Source of the DNA: Streptomyces hygroscopicus
GTDB lineage: Bacteria; Actinomycetota; Actinomycetes; Streptomycetales; Streptomycetaceae
Assembly: GCA_002021875.1 (NCBI GenBank)
Contig: CP018627.1
Location: 4,836,001 to 4,900,000, forward strand
Direction of reading: 5' to 3'
Length of the DNA stretch: 64,000 nucleotides
In this document: one piece after another, positions 34,632 to 42,510 of the stretch
How the letters are laid out: each line of letters starts with the position of its first letter
Position numbering within the stretch: the stretch's first letter is position 1
The notes under the pieces: model-generated
What the model was told of the DNA's origin: nothing
What the model saw: only the letters and a program-made list of their open reading frames with translations
Database searches by the model: none
Translations under genes and position numbers: made by a program

Positions 34632-34796
34632 TCAGCGCCGAGAGGCGCGGGTGACCACGGCGTTGGATGTGGTCGCCGCGCTGCAGACCACCCGGGCGAG
34701 TTCGGCCTCGATTCCTCCCGCGCTCGGGTGGTAGAGGGTGGCTTGAACGGTACCGACGAGCTGGCCGTCCGCGAGCCGCCGGAGCATCCAGTTCAA
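34632..34796 (-). pseudogene. Fragment of a GNAT-type acetyltransferase
   Basis: Minus-strand frame reads LNWMLRRLADGQLVGTVQATLYHPSAG, then AELARVV, like the beta-strand core of GNAT (RimJ/RimL-like) proteins, and then degenerates to a stop. The acetyl-CoA loop is absent. Bounded upstream by the stop of the adjoining transposase-like remnant. Confidence 0.55.
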
Positions 34797-34907
34797 TCAG
34801 CCGTGCCTGCCGTCCGGGGACTGCCCGGCCGACGGCCGCTGGTACTTGGCCTGGGCCCGGTTCACCAGCTCGTCGACCAGCCGGCCGTCCACGGCCTTCG
34901 CCGACAC
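34797..34907 (-). pseudogene. Possible IS256-type transposase N-terminal remnant
   Basis: From a GTG at 34907 the minus strand encodes SAKAVDGRLVDELVNRAQAK, resembling the start of IS256/mutator-family transposases (xxLVxxLVxRAQAxGLQL...). It then diverges and stops after ~37 codons. No terminal inverted repeats or the rest of the element are present. Confidence 0.4.
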
Positions 34908-34953
34908 GGCCGCTGTCGACTCCACGGCCTCGTGCTCTGCCCTCGGCACGCGG

Positions 34954-35976
34954 TCAGCGCAGAGCGCGCCGCGCCGCGTACACCAGCACACCGGCCGTCA
35001 GCAGGATCAGCCCGGCCAGCGCGCCCGTCGCCGCCCACTGCATGGCGTCCATGTGGGAGAACGGCAGATACTCCTTCGACCAGCCGACCACCCCGTCGCG
35101 CCGCAGGCAGGCCGGCCTGTCTTCCGCGTTGGTGCAGGTGCCCCAGCCGCGCAGTGAGCCGTCGCCGGTCACATAGGAAGTGTCCACCTCCAAGGCGTTG
35201 TCGGGGACCTTCGGAGACTCGCCCTCGCCGAACCGGCCGCCGCCCGTGGTCTTCGTCACCGTGGTCGCGAACATCATCCGCATCTGCGACCAGACGGTCT
35301 TCACCGCCAGCAGGGCTACCAAGGTCACCACCATCGCGGGCAGCGTGCGCCGCGTCAGCAGCCCGGCGGCGGCACCAATCAGCACGCCGAGCACGGCCAG
35401 GGCCACCGCGACCGGTCCCGTGGTGTCGAACCCGCCGGCGCTGGTGAAGTCGGCGTTGACAGCCATGTGGTTCACCAGCGGCGTCCACAGGGCCTTCATG
35501 GCGATTCCGGTGGAGAGCGCCGCCGCGCCCGCGAACACGGCGGCCATGCCGAGCTTCGTCGCCACCCAGCTCCAGCGGCCGTACGACTGGACGCCCACGA
35601 ACTTGGCGGTGCCGGTCTCCAGGTCCCCCGCGAACAGCGGGGCGCCGATGAACATCCCGATGATTACCGGCAGGCCCGCCAGCGCCAGACCCAACAACTC
35701 GAGCCGTTGGTAAGCGGCGTCGAGGGCCGCGGTCGCGCCGGGGGACGGGTTCGCTTCCTCGGCGGCCGCCACGGCGCTGCTCGCGTCCTGGGCCAGCCAC
35801 GCCAGACCCGCCGTCGCGACGGCCGCCGCCGCGAGCAGCAGGAGGAACGCCGTCCGGTGCTGGCGCCACACCAGCCAGGCCATCCCGCTCGGACCGAAGC
35901 CGCGCGCCCGGGTCCGCCGCCCCGGCAGTCCGGGGGAGCCGCCGTCCGCCCGGTGCGTCTGTATCGTCGTACTCAC
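34954..35976 (-). CDS. ABC-2-like transporter permease
   Basis: 340 aa with six hydrophobic segments (about 48-70, 105-125, 150-172, 203-228, 232-250, 315-335). A large extracytoplasmic loop between the last two contains two Cys (TCTNAEDRPACLRR). The leader WLVWRQHRTAFLLLLAA is typical of actinobacterial ABC permeases paired with GntR (YtrA-like) regulators. The ATG overlaps the upstream ATPase stop (ATGA). Substrate unknown; such three-gene units often respond to cell-envelope or antibiotic stress. Confidence 0.85.
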   Translation of the reverse strand: MSTTIQTHRADGGSPGLPGRRTRARGFGPSGMAWLVWRQHRTAFLLLLAAAAVATAGLAWLAQDASSAVAAAEEANPSPGATAALDAAYQRLELLGLALAGLPVIIGMFIGAPLFAGDLETGTAKFVGVQSYGRWSWVATKLGMAAVFAGAAALSTGIAMKALWTPLVNHMAVNADFTSAGGFDTTGPVAVALAVLGVLIGAAAGLLTRRTLPAMVVTLVALLAVKTVWSQMRMMFATTVTKTTGGGRFGEGESPKVPDNALEVDTSYVTGDGSLRGWGTCTNAEDRPACLRRDGVVGWSKEYLPFSHMDAMQWAATGALAGLILLTAGVLVYAARRALR

Positions 35977-36929
35977 TTCGCTACCTCCGAACCGACTCCG
36001 GGAACGTAGGAGTTGGGGCTGATGAGCGGCGCGGAGCCGTTCTGCTGCAGATAGGCGAGGACCACTTCCTCCAGGGTCGGCGCGCTGTCCTCCCAGACGC
36101 CGCCGACCGGTCCGCCGGGGCGGACCAGCGCGGTGGTGTACCGCTGGTCGCCGTGGATCTCCACGACCGTGTGGTGCTCCAGGCCCGCGGGCAGCCCGTC
36201 GGGGCCGGTCGGTACCCGGTCGGTGGGCGCGGACAGGGTCCGGTGGACGCTGATGATCTCGTCCACGTCACCGGCCAGCTGCAACCCGCCCTCGGCCACC
36301 AGCAGCAGGTAGTCGCACAGCGTGTCGAGTTCGGCCACCAGATGGCTGGAGAGCAGGACGGTGATCCCGCGCTCGGCCACCTCGCCCAGCAGTGCGGCCA
36401 CAGTCTGCCTGCGCACCAGCGGGTCCAGGTCCGCCAGCGGCTCGTCCAGCAGGACGAGGTCGGGGCGCTTGCCCAGGGCCACCGCGAGGGCGACCCGGGT
36501 GCGCTGGCCACCGGACAGCCGTCCCACCTTGGCGTCGAGCGGAACGGAACCGGCCCGTACGAAGCCCTCGGCCAGCTCCTGGTCCCAGCGCGGGTTCAGC
36601 TCACGGCCCAGCCGCAGCGTCTCGGCGACCGTGAAGCGCGCGAACAGCGGCTTCTCCTGCGGCAGGAACGCGACGCGCTGCCGCGCCTGCGCTCCGCCGG
36701 CCGGTTCGCCGAAGACTCTGGCCTCGCCCGCCGACGCCTCGCGCAGTCCCGCGACGATCTCCAGCATCGTCGTCTTACCCGCTCCGTTCGGACCCACGAG
36801 TCCGCAGACCCGTCCGGCGGGCAGCCGGAACGTCGCGTCGCGCAGCACCCAGCGGCGCCCGTACTGCCGTCCGAGGCCGCGCACTTCCAGGGCGGTCCGC
36901 ACGGCCGTCCCTCCTGTCGACCCGCTCAT
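35973..36929 (-). CDS. ABC transporter ATP-binding protein
   Basis: 318 aa. Walker A GPNGAGKT near residue 49, Q-loop FLPQEKP, signature LSGGQRTRVALAVAL, Walker B LVLLDEPLADLDP and switch His in LLSSHLVAE. The ~90-residue C-terminal extension is common in multidrug/lipid ABC-2 exporters. Start at 36929 overlaps the GntR stop; a longer frame upstream is inside the GntR gene. Middle gene of a GntR-ATPase-permease operon. Confidence 0.93.
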   Translation of the reverse strand: MSGSTGGTAVRTALEVRGLGRQYGRRWVLRDATFRLPAGRVCGLVGPNGAGKTTMLEIVAGLREASAGEARVFGEPAGGAQARQRVAFLPQEKPLFARFTVAETLRLGRELNPRWDQELAEGFVRAGSVPLDAKVGRLSGGQRTRVALAVALGKRPDLVLLDEPLADLDPLVRRQTVAALLGEVAERGITVLLSSHLVAELDTLCDYLLLVAEGGLQLAGDVDEIISVHRTLSAPTDRVPTGPDGLPAGLEHHTVVEIHGDQRYTTALVRPGGPVGGVWEDSAPTLEEVVLAYLQQNGSAPLISPNSYVPGVGSEVAK

Positions 36930-37363
36930 CCCCGTCCCCCGTTCCGCTCGTCCGTACTGCTGCGGGCGGTGCCCGCCGCCGTCTGCTGACGCTCCTGAAG
37001 CGCCAGTTCGACCAGATCCCGCACGTCCTCCTCCATCAGACCCGCGGCCAGCGCCCGCCCGGTCCACTCCGCCAGTTCGGCGTAGAGCGGCGACTCGGCG
37101 GCGGGCGCGTGGCTCCGGTCCGCGGCCGCGGCCGCGATGAACGTGCCCACTCCCTGCCGCAGCTCCACCACGCCGTCCCGGTCCAGCTCCCGATATGCCT
37201 TGAGCGTGGTGTTCGGGTTCACGGCGCAGGTCTCGGCCACTTCGCGGGCGGTCGGCAACCGGTCACCGGGCTTCAACGCGCCCGCTCTGACGGCCCGTTT
37301 GGTCTGCTCGACGATCTGCTGGTACGCCGCGACGCCACGGCGTCTCTCGATGTAGTACCGCAT
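36926..37363 (-). CDS. GntR-family (YtrA-like) transcriptional regulator
   Basis: 145 aa. N-terminal winged helix: AYQQIVEQTKRAVRAGALKPGDRLPTAREVAETCAVNPNTTLKAYRELDRDGVVELRQGVGTF. A short C-terminal helical region (~60 residues) without a large ligand domain defines the YtrA subfamily. The ATG at 37363 has GGTGGAG just upstream; GTG 37372 would add three residues. First gene of the ABC operon; a palindrome CTAG-TCCA-CTAG lies directly in front, suggesting autoregulation. Confidence 0.92.
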   Translation of the reverse strand: MRYYIERRRGVAAYQQIVEQTKRAVRAGALKPGDRLPTAREVAETCAVNPNTTLKAYRELDRDGVVELRQGVGTFIAAAAADRSHAPAAESPLYAELAEWTGRALAAGLMEEDVRDLVELALQERQQTAAGTARSSTDERNGGRG

Positions 37364-37374
37364 CCACTCCACCG

Positions 37375-37395
37375 CTAGTCCACTAGTTAAGTAGC
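37375..37395 (-). promoter_or_regulatory. Candidate operator of the GntR-ABC operon
   Basis: CTAGTCCACTAG (37375-37386) is a perfect palindrome with a 4-bp centre, followed by CTAGTTAAGTAG-like symmetry (37383-37394) that is conspicuously AT-rich. It lies 12 bp from the start codon, where an autoregulator would act. Confidence 0.5.
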
Positions 37396-37399
37396 TGAA

Positions 37400-38055
37400 T
37401 ACTGCAGAGGGGGACGGCCCGATGTCAAACGCGCCGGCGGTCGAGCCCCCGCACGCAGGCGGCCCGGACGCGCGCACACGAAAGCGCCGGCCCCCTCGGC
37501 GGGGCACCGGCGCGGCTCCGGAATGAAGCGGGAACCAAGCGGGTTCAGGGTGACGTGGGCCGGGCCCAGCAGAGACGAGACCGGCTTCGATCCCCGAAAG
37601 GGCCTGGCAGGGCGACATCGCCCGCCCTCTTCGCCCACGGCGCACGGCGCACGGCGCACGGCGCACGGCGCACGGCAGTCAGGTGACACCTGGGCCGTTG
37701 GAGCGCAGACCCAACCCGGCTCCGACAGCCGAGGTCAGGACGACGCCGCCAACGCGGCCGTGAAGTGGATACGCGACCGCCCACCACGAACGACCTGGAG
37801 CTGGTCCGGGTTGAGAACTTCAACGACCACTACCCCGAGGAGCAACGAGCCGAGTTCTCGCTCACGCGCTGCACGGTTGCCCGCGCCCAGTCCCCGGGCC
37901 TCGATGACTGGGCGCTGCCGACGGGCTTGCCATCCGCAGCGACCCGGACCGCCCGCCGGTCCTCGAAGGGGCGCCGGGAGACGGCGTGAAGGCCCTCTTG
38001 TCCCCTGAACCGGCCCCGTGTCCCCTGTATGGTCCCTGGATCTTGGTCTGAACGG
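37400..38055. other. ~650-bp region with no supported gene
   Basis: Short open frames on both strands do not show consistent Streptomyces third-position bias or recognisable motifs. It contains the 7-bp tandem repeat listed next and GC-rich hairpins. It lies between the ABC operon and the tRNA genes. Confidence 0.6.
37635..37676. repeat. 7-bp tandem repeat GCACGGC
   Basis: Five perfect GCACGGC units (37642-37676) preceded by one CCACGGC. Confidence 0.9.
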
Positions 38056-38058
38056 ATG

Positions 38059-38094
38059 AACGGGAGTCCCCGCATCGGCGCGGCGACTCCCGTT
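38059..38094 (-). terminator. Terminator downstream of tRNA-CAT
   Basis: 10-bp stem AACGGGAGTC / GACTCCCGTT around a GC-rich loop, about 45 bp beyond the tRNA 3' end on its strand. Confidence 0.7.
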
Positions 38095-38138
38095 TCTGCG
38101 TCTTCGCAGGTCAGGATGGGTCTGCCCGCGTAGTGCCC

Positions 38139-38215
38139 TGGTGGGGCGGGTGGGACTCGAACCCACGGCCGACGGATTATGAGTCCGCTGCTCTAACCGG
38201 CTGAGCTACCGCCCC
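38139..38215 (-). tRNA. tRNA with CAT anticodon (Ile2 or elongator Met)
   Basis: A complete cloverleaf on the minus strand. The acceptor GGGGCGG pairs with CCGCCCC, followed by discriminator A and an encoded CCA. The D arm is AGCTCAGCCGGTTAGAGC, the anticodon loop CTCATAA gives CAT, and the T arm is GTGGGTTCGAGTCCCAC. Whether it is elongator Met or lysidine-modified Ile2 cannot be decided by eye; I lean to Ile2. Confidence 0.93.
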
Positions 38216-38361
38216 GTAACGGCGCGTCGTACACATCTGCGCGCGCCGTCTGCCGCAGCATAGCCGCTCATACGATCTGCTGCTTCGAAGGGCCGGTGAT
38301 GGGAGCCCCCCTGGCTTCGATCATGGCGTAGATCACGTCCACAGGGGCCCGGAAATGAAAA

Positions 38362-38381
38362 AGGACCCCTCAAGGGGTCCT
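38362..38381 (-). terminator. Terminator of the tRNA-Asn pair
   Basis: 9-bp stem AGGACCCCT / AGGGGTCCT with a minimal loop. On the minus strand it is followed by TTTTTCATTT, a real U tract that is unusual in this genome. Confidence 0.9.
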
Positions 38382-38389
38382 CCTCACTG

Positions 38390-38462
38390 CTCCCCCGACT
38401 GGACTCGAACCAGTAACCCTCCGGTTAACAGCCGAATGCTCTGCCAATTGAGCTACAGGGGA
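38390..38462 (-). tRNA. tRNA-Asn (GTT), second of two
   Basis: Minus strand: acceptor TCCCCTG, D arm TAGCTCAATTGGCAGAGC, anticodon stem/loop CGGCTGTTAACCG (GTT), T arm ACTGGTTCGAGTCCAGT and discriminator G. CCA is not encoded. Confidence 0.96.
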
Positions 38463-38467
38463 CCGAG

Positions 38468-38540
38468 CTCCCCCGACTGGACTCGAACCAGTAACCTGCC
38501 GGTTAACAGCCGGCTGCTCTGCCAATTGAGCTACAGGGGA
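38468..38540 (-). tRNA. tRNA-Asn (GTT), first of two
   Basis: Near-identical copy of the neighbouring tRNA-Asn, five bases apart. It differs only in the anticodon stem/variable region. GTT anticodon, discriminator G, no encoded CCA. Tandem duplication in one transcript. Confidence 0.96.
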
Positions 38541-38787
38541 TTGCTCCGTGTGCCGCGACCGTGACCCCGCCCGGGGCTTCCGGACGGCGTGCGCTCGCTG
38601 CGACACATACATTAGCGCAAGCAGGGGGGTGCTCCGCCAATCGGTTCGCCGCGTCCGCCCTCGGGCGATCCGCGGCCGTTCCAGGGATGATCTTCTACGT
38701 GATCGTGGGTGATCTGCGGCGCGGGCGGGTAGGCGCGCAGCACGACCCCGGGGTCCGGACGTGAAGGACAGCGAGAAGGGCAGGTCG

Positions 38788-39057
38788 ATGCGCTACCGGC
38801 TGACGTTCATCACTGGGATGGCTGTGGGTTACGTGCTGGGCACGCGAGCGGGCCATGAGCGGTACGAGCAGTTGCGCGCCTGTGCGCAGAAGTTCGCGCG
38901 GAATCCGGCCGTCCGTAATACCGCCGAGTCGGCCGCACAGGGAGGCCGACTGGCCGCCGTACGGGCGCTGGACAAGGTCAGGCCGCTGCGCGAGAAGATC
39001 GGGCAGCGCGACGCCCGCGCGGTGGGCGAGGACGACTGGGGCACCAGCAACACCTAA
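38788..39057 (+). CDS. Small conserved membrane-anchored protein (YtxH-like)
   Basis: 89 aa from ATG 38788; an in-frame GTG at 38761 would add nine residues. One N-terminal membrane segment (RLTFITGMAVGYVLGTRAG), then a basic, helical tail (HERYEQLRACAQKFARNPAVRNTAESAAQGG). The GxxxGYVLGTRAGxERYEQ signature is widespread in actinobacteria, with unknown function. It immediately precedes xylB by 26 bp and may be co-transcribed. Confidence 0.82.
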   Translation: MRYRLTFITGMAVGYVLGTRAGHERYEQLRACAQKFARNPAVRNTAESAAQGGRLAAVRALDKVRPLREKIGQRDARAVGEDDWGTSNT

Positions 39058-39082
39058 CCGCGGCGGTGGCATGATCTGATCC

Positions 39083-40669
39083 ATGGGGATAGTCGCCGGG
39101 TTGGACAGTTCGTCCGAGAGCACACGAATCGTCGTCTGTGACACCGATACGGGTGCCGTGATCAAACAGGGGTACGCCCCGCACCCGGTCGGCGGCAGCG
39201 GCGATGTGGATCCGCAGGCGTGGCTGATGTCCCTCGGCGAGGCCGCCGAGGGCGGGCTGCTCGAAGGGGTCCAGGCCATCGGCGTCTCGGCGCAGCAGCA
39301 CGGGCTGCTGGCGCTGGACGCGGGCGGGGTGCTGGTGCGCCCCGCGCTGATGGGCAACGACAAGCGCGCACAGTCCGCGGCCGCCGACCTCACCGAGGCG
39401 CTCGGCGGCCGCACCGCGTGGGCCCAGGCGGTCGGCGCCGTGCCGACCGCCTCGCAGCCGGTGGCCAAGCTGCGCTGGCTGGCGCGGAACGAGCCGGACT
39501 CGGCGCACCGCGTGGCCGAGCTGATGCAGCCGCACGACTGGCTGGTGTGGCAGTTGCTGGGGCGGCCGGTGCGGCGTACGACCGACCGCGGCACGGCCTC
39601 CAGCAGCGGCTACTGGTCGGCGGCGAACGGATCCTGGCGCCCCGATCTGGTCCAGCTGGCCCTCGGTCACCAGGTGCGGCTGCCCGAGGTCATCGGCCCT
39701 GCCGACGCCGCCGGGCACACCCCCGAGGGGCTGCTGATCTCCGCCGGTACGGGCGAGACCATGGCCGCCGCCTTCGGGCTCGGGGTCGGGGTCGGCGACG
39801 CGGTGATCTCCCTGGGCGCCTCCGGCTCGGTCTTCTCCGTCCACCATGAGGCGCTGGCCGATCCGACCGGCACGATCCTGTCGTACGCGGACGCCACCGG
39901 GATGCATCTGCCGGTGGTGCATACGCTCAACGCGGTACGGACGCTGCGCGGTACGGCGGAGCTGCTCGGTACGGATCTCGACGGGCTCTCCGCGCTCGCG
40001 ATGAAGTCCACCCCGGGGTCGTACGGGCTGGTACTGCTGCCCTATTTGGAGGGTGAGCGGACCCCGCATCTGCCGCATACGGCCGGCACGCTGACCGGAC
40101 TGCGACGCGAGTCGATGAAGCCCGAACATCTGGCGCGGGCCGCGTTCGAGGGGATGCTGTGCGGACTCGCGGACGCGCTGGACGTGGTGCGCGGGCGCGG
40201 CGTCCAGGTGCGGCGCGTCTTCCTGCTCGGGCCCGCGGCCGATCTGCAGGCCGTCCGCGCGATCGCGCCCGCGCTGCTGGGGGTGCAGGTCGTGGTGCCC
40301 CAACCCGCCGACTACGCCGCCCTGGGCGCGGCCCGCCAGGCCGCGTGGGCGCTGGGCGTCTCGCACGGCACCCAGTCGCCGCACGAGCCGCCGCGCTGGC
40401 CGGCCGCGGCGAGCCAGGTCTTCGAGCCGGGCGAGGAGCTGCCGGTGGGGCAGGCGGTGCGGCAGCAGTACGTGGCGGTGCGGGAGCAGACCCACCCCGG
40501 GGCCTTCGAGCCCGAAGCCTTCGAGCCCGGGACCGTCGAGCCGGGAGCCCAAGAGGCCGTGGGGCATGGGGCGGGGGGTGGGTACGAGGCCGGGGGGTTC
40601 GAGACCGGGGGGTTCGAGACCGGGAGTGGTCATGATCATGGGGCGAGCGGAGGGTACGGGGCGATGTGA
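39083..40669 (+). CDS. xylB: FGGY-family carbohydrate kinase, probable xylulokinase
   Basis: 528 aa. It phosphorylates D-xylulose with ATP in the cytoplasm. N-terminal MGIVAGLDSSSESTRIVVCDTDTG (phosphate-1 motif), VSAQQHGLLALD (substrate loop), catalytic Asp in GGTAWAQA/TDRGTASSSGYW region, and the second-domain GLGVGVGDAVISLGASGSVF. The last ~45 residues (FEPEAFEPGTVEPGAQEAV...GGFETGGFETG) are a low-complexity tail not found in ordinary xylulokinases, which are ~480-500 aa. It is 38 kb from the monosaccharide importer but functionally compatible. Confidence 0.88.
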   Translation: MGIVAGLDSSSESTRIVVCDTDTGAVIKQGYAPHPVGGSGDVDPQAWLMSLGEAAEGGLLEGVQAIGVSAQQHGLLALDAGGVLVRPALMGNDKRAQSAAADLTEALGGRTAWAQAVGAVPTASQPVAKLRWLARNEPDSAHRVAELMQPHDWLVWQLLGRPVRRTTDRGTASSSGYWSAANGSWRPDLVQLALGHQVRLPEVIGPADAAGHTPEGLLISAGTGETMAAAFGLGVGVGDAVISLGASGSVFSVHHEALADPTGTILSYADATGMHLPVVHTLNAVRTLRGTAELLGTDLDGLSALAMKSTPGSYGLVLLPYLEGERTPHLPHTAGTLTGLRRESMKPEHLARAAFEGMLCGLADALDVVRGRGVQVRRVFLLGPAADLQAVRAIAPALLGVQVVVPQPADYAALGAARQAAWALGVSHGTQSPHEPPRWPAAASQVFEPGEELPVGQAVRQQYVAVREQTHPGAFEPEAFEPGTVEPGAQEAVGHGAGGGYEAGGFETGGFETGSGHDHGASGGYGAM

Positions 40670-40743
40670 GGCCCTGGGGTCTCGGGGGCGGGGCGGGTGT
40701 GAGGGCCCCTGGGGTTTTGGCCGGGAATGAGCCGCTCTGGAGT

Positions 40744-40880
40744 GTTTTGGGCCAGGCGTGAGCCCTGGTTTTGGGCCGGGCGTGAGCCCCGAGTTCGGGC
40801 CGGGCGTGAGCCCTGGGTTTTGGGCCGGGCGTGAGCCCCGAGTTCGGGCCGGGCGTGAGCCCTGGGTTTTGGGCAGGGTG
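40744..40880. repeat. Alternating ~24/25-bp tandem repeat, five copies
   Basis: Core GGGCCGGGCGTGAGCCC is followed alternately by TGGGTTTT (type A) and CGAGTTC (type B): A-B-A-B-A, a 49-bp higher-order unit. It fills the gap between the convergent xylB and hrdA genes. Confidence 0.88.
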
Positions 40881-40923
40881 GGGCTGGGCCCGCCTGCCTG
40901 GGGCGGGGTCGGTGCCCGGATCG

Positions 40924-42219
40924 CTAGTCCAGATAGCCGCGGAGCTGATCGGCGAAGGCGTGGTCGCGGAGCTTGTTGAGCGTCTTCGACTCGATCTGGC
41001 GGATCCGCTCCCGCGTCACCCCGAAGATCCGGCCGATCTCCTCCAGCGTGCGGGGGCGGCCGTCGGCCAGTCCGTACCGCAGTTGCACCACCTTGCGTTC
41101 GCGCTCGCCGAGCGTCGACAGCACGGCCTCCAGGTGCTCGCGGAGCAGCAGGAAGGCCGCGGACTCCACGGGTGAGGCCGCGTCGCCGTCCTCGATGAGG
41201 TCTCCGAGGGCCACATCGTCCTCCTCACCCACCGGGGCGTGGAGCGACACCGGCTCCTGGGCCAGCCGCAGCACCTCGCTCACCCGCTCCGGGAGGAGGT
41301 CGAGATGGGCGGCGACCTCCTCGGGGGTGGGTTCGTAGCCGCGCTCCTGGAGCATCCGGCGCTGGACCCGGACCACCCGGTTGATCAGCTCGACGACATG
41401 CACCGGGACCCGGATCGTCCGGGCCTGGTCGGCCAGGGCGCGGGACATGGCCTGGCGGATCCACCAGGTCGCGTACGTCGAGAACTTGTACCCGCGGGCG
41501 TAGTCGAACTTCTCGACCGCGCGGATCAGGCCGAGGTTGCCCTCCTGGACCAGGTCGAGCATGGTCAGGCCGCGGCCGATATAGCGCTTGGCGACGGAGA
41601 CGACGAGGCGGAGGTTGGCCTCGATCAGCCGGCGCTTGGCCATCCGGCCCAGGACCACCAACCGGTCGAGGTCCACGGCGAGTTGGGAGTCGAGGTCGGG
41701 GGTGTTGCCGAGTTTCTCCTCAGCGAAGAGACCCGCCTCGACCCGGCGGGCCAGCTCGACCTCCTCGACCGCGGAGAGCAGCGGTATCCGCCCGATCTCA
41801 CGGAGGTACTGGCGGAAGAGGTCGGCGGAGGGGCCGCTGGTGTCGGCGCGGGCGGGCGGCTCGATCGGTTCGATCGGTTCGACGGGCTCTACGACGGTAT
41901 CGACGATCTCCACGGGCTCGGCGGGCTCGACCGGCTCGGCGGGCTCGGCGGATTCCGCTTCGGGGACGCCGTCGGGGTCGGGGTCGGCAGCTACGGCGGC
42001 CATGGCGTCCGGTGCGGCGTCCTGGTCGGTCTCCGGTGCACCCTCCGGGGCGAGGTCCGCCGGGTCCTCGGGCACGGCCGGCGCTACCGGTGCGGCGCCG
42101 GGCGGGCGGGCGGACACGGGGTGCGGCGACGCCGCGAGGGCCGCGTCGGTGAGGGTCTGGGTCTGCACGGGGGCGACCTCCAGGGTGATCGCTGCTGAGG
42201 GGGCAGAACGATCGGGCAC
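40924..42219 (-). CDS. hrdA: RNA polymerase sigma factor, group 2 (HrdA-like)
   Basis: 431 aa. Region 1.2 [20 protein letters not shown], region 2 ([63 protein letters not shown]), region 3, and region 4 with [16 protein letters not shown] and [29 protein letters not shown]. The ~140-residue N-terminus is acidic, Pro/Glu-rich low complexity ([22 protein letters not shown]). Close to, but shorter than, the vegetative HrdB. The start is a GTG at 42219 and the ribosome binding site is unclear. It follows dnaG, the S. coelicolor hrdA arrangement as I recall it. Confidence 0.9.
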   Translation of the reverse strand: MPDRSAPSAAITLEVAPVQTQTLTDAALAASPHPVSARPPGAAPVAPAVPEDPADLAPEGAPETDQDAAPDAMAAVAADPDPDGVPEAESAEPAEPVEPAEPVEIVDTVVEPVEPIEPIEPPARADTSGPSADLFRQYLREIGRIPLLSAVEEVELARRVEAGLFAEEKLGNTPDLDSQLAVDLDRLVVLGRMAKRRLIEANLRLVVSVAKRYIGRGLTMLDLVQEGNLGLIRAVEKFDYARGYKFSTYATWWIRQAMSRALADQARTIRVPVHVVELINRVVRVQRRMLQERGYEPTPEEVAAHLDLLPERVSEVLRLAQEPVSLHAPVGEEDDVALGDLIEDGDAASPVESAAFLLLREHLEAVLSTLGERERKVVQLRYGLADGRPRTLEEIGRIFGVTRERIRQIESKTLNKLRDHAFADQLRGYLD

Positions 42220-42510
42220 GGCACGGCGGCCGCGCCGCCGTCCGTCCCGTACATCATGAGCGGATCTGCGGGGGATTCCGGCCCTACCTGACCAACACCG
42301 CCGCGCTCCGAGGACTCAGGCACCGCATCCCAGTGTGGGGTACGACACAGGCCTGCCACGAGGGGCGTGCGGGCATTTTTTGCTCAGCGGCCCGTGACCG
42401 TACGACTACCCGGCGGCTACGGCGCCCCCTGCGGCCCGCCTGCCAAGGCACGAACGCGCTGGCCGGAACCCCATCCACCGGCCCTCCCCCCCCCCTCTGC
42501 CCCGCTCGGC
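42220..42510. other. 290-bp gap between dnaG and hrdA
   Basis: No gene seen. It holds the hrdA promoter region and a short T run (about 42376-42381) in otherwise GC-rich DNA, with a C-rich tract (42486-42495) just after the dnaG stop. Confidence 0.55.

Noticed and set aside
34797..34907. Complete IS256 element
   Set aside because: Only ~37 codons of similarity and no terminal inverted repeats, so kept only as a weak remnant.
37523..38166. Short open frames between the ABC operon and tRNAs
   Set aside because: No consistent third-position bias, ribosome binding site or recognisable product.
38139..38540. Integration (att) site in the tRNA cluster
   Set aside because: No integrase gene or repeated tRNA 3' end was found nearby.
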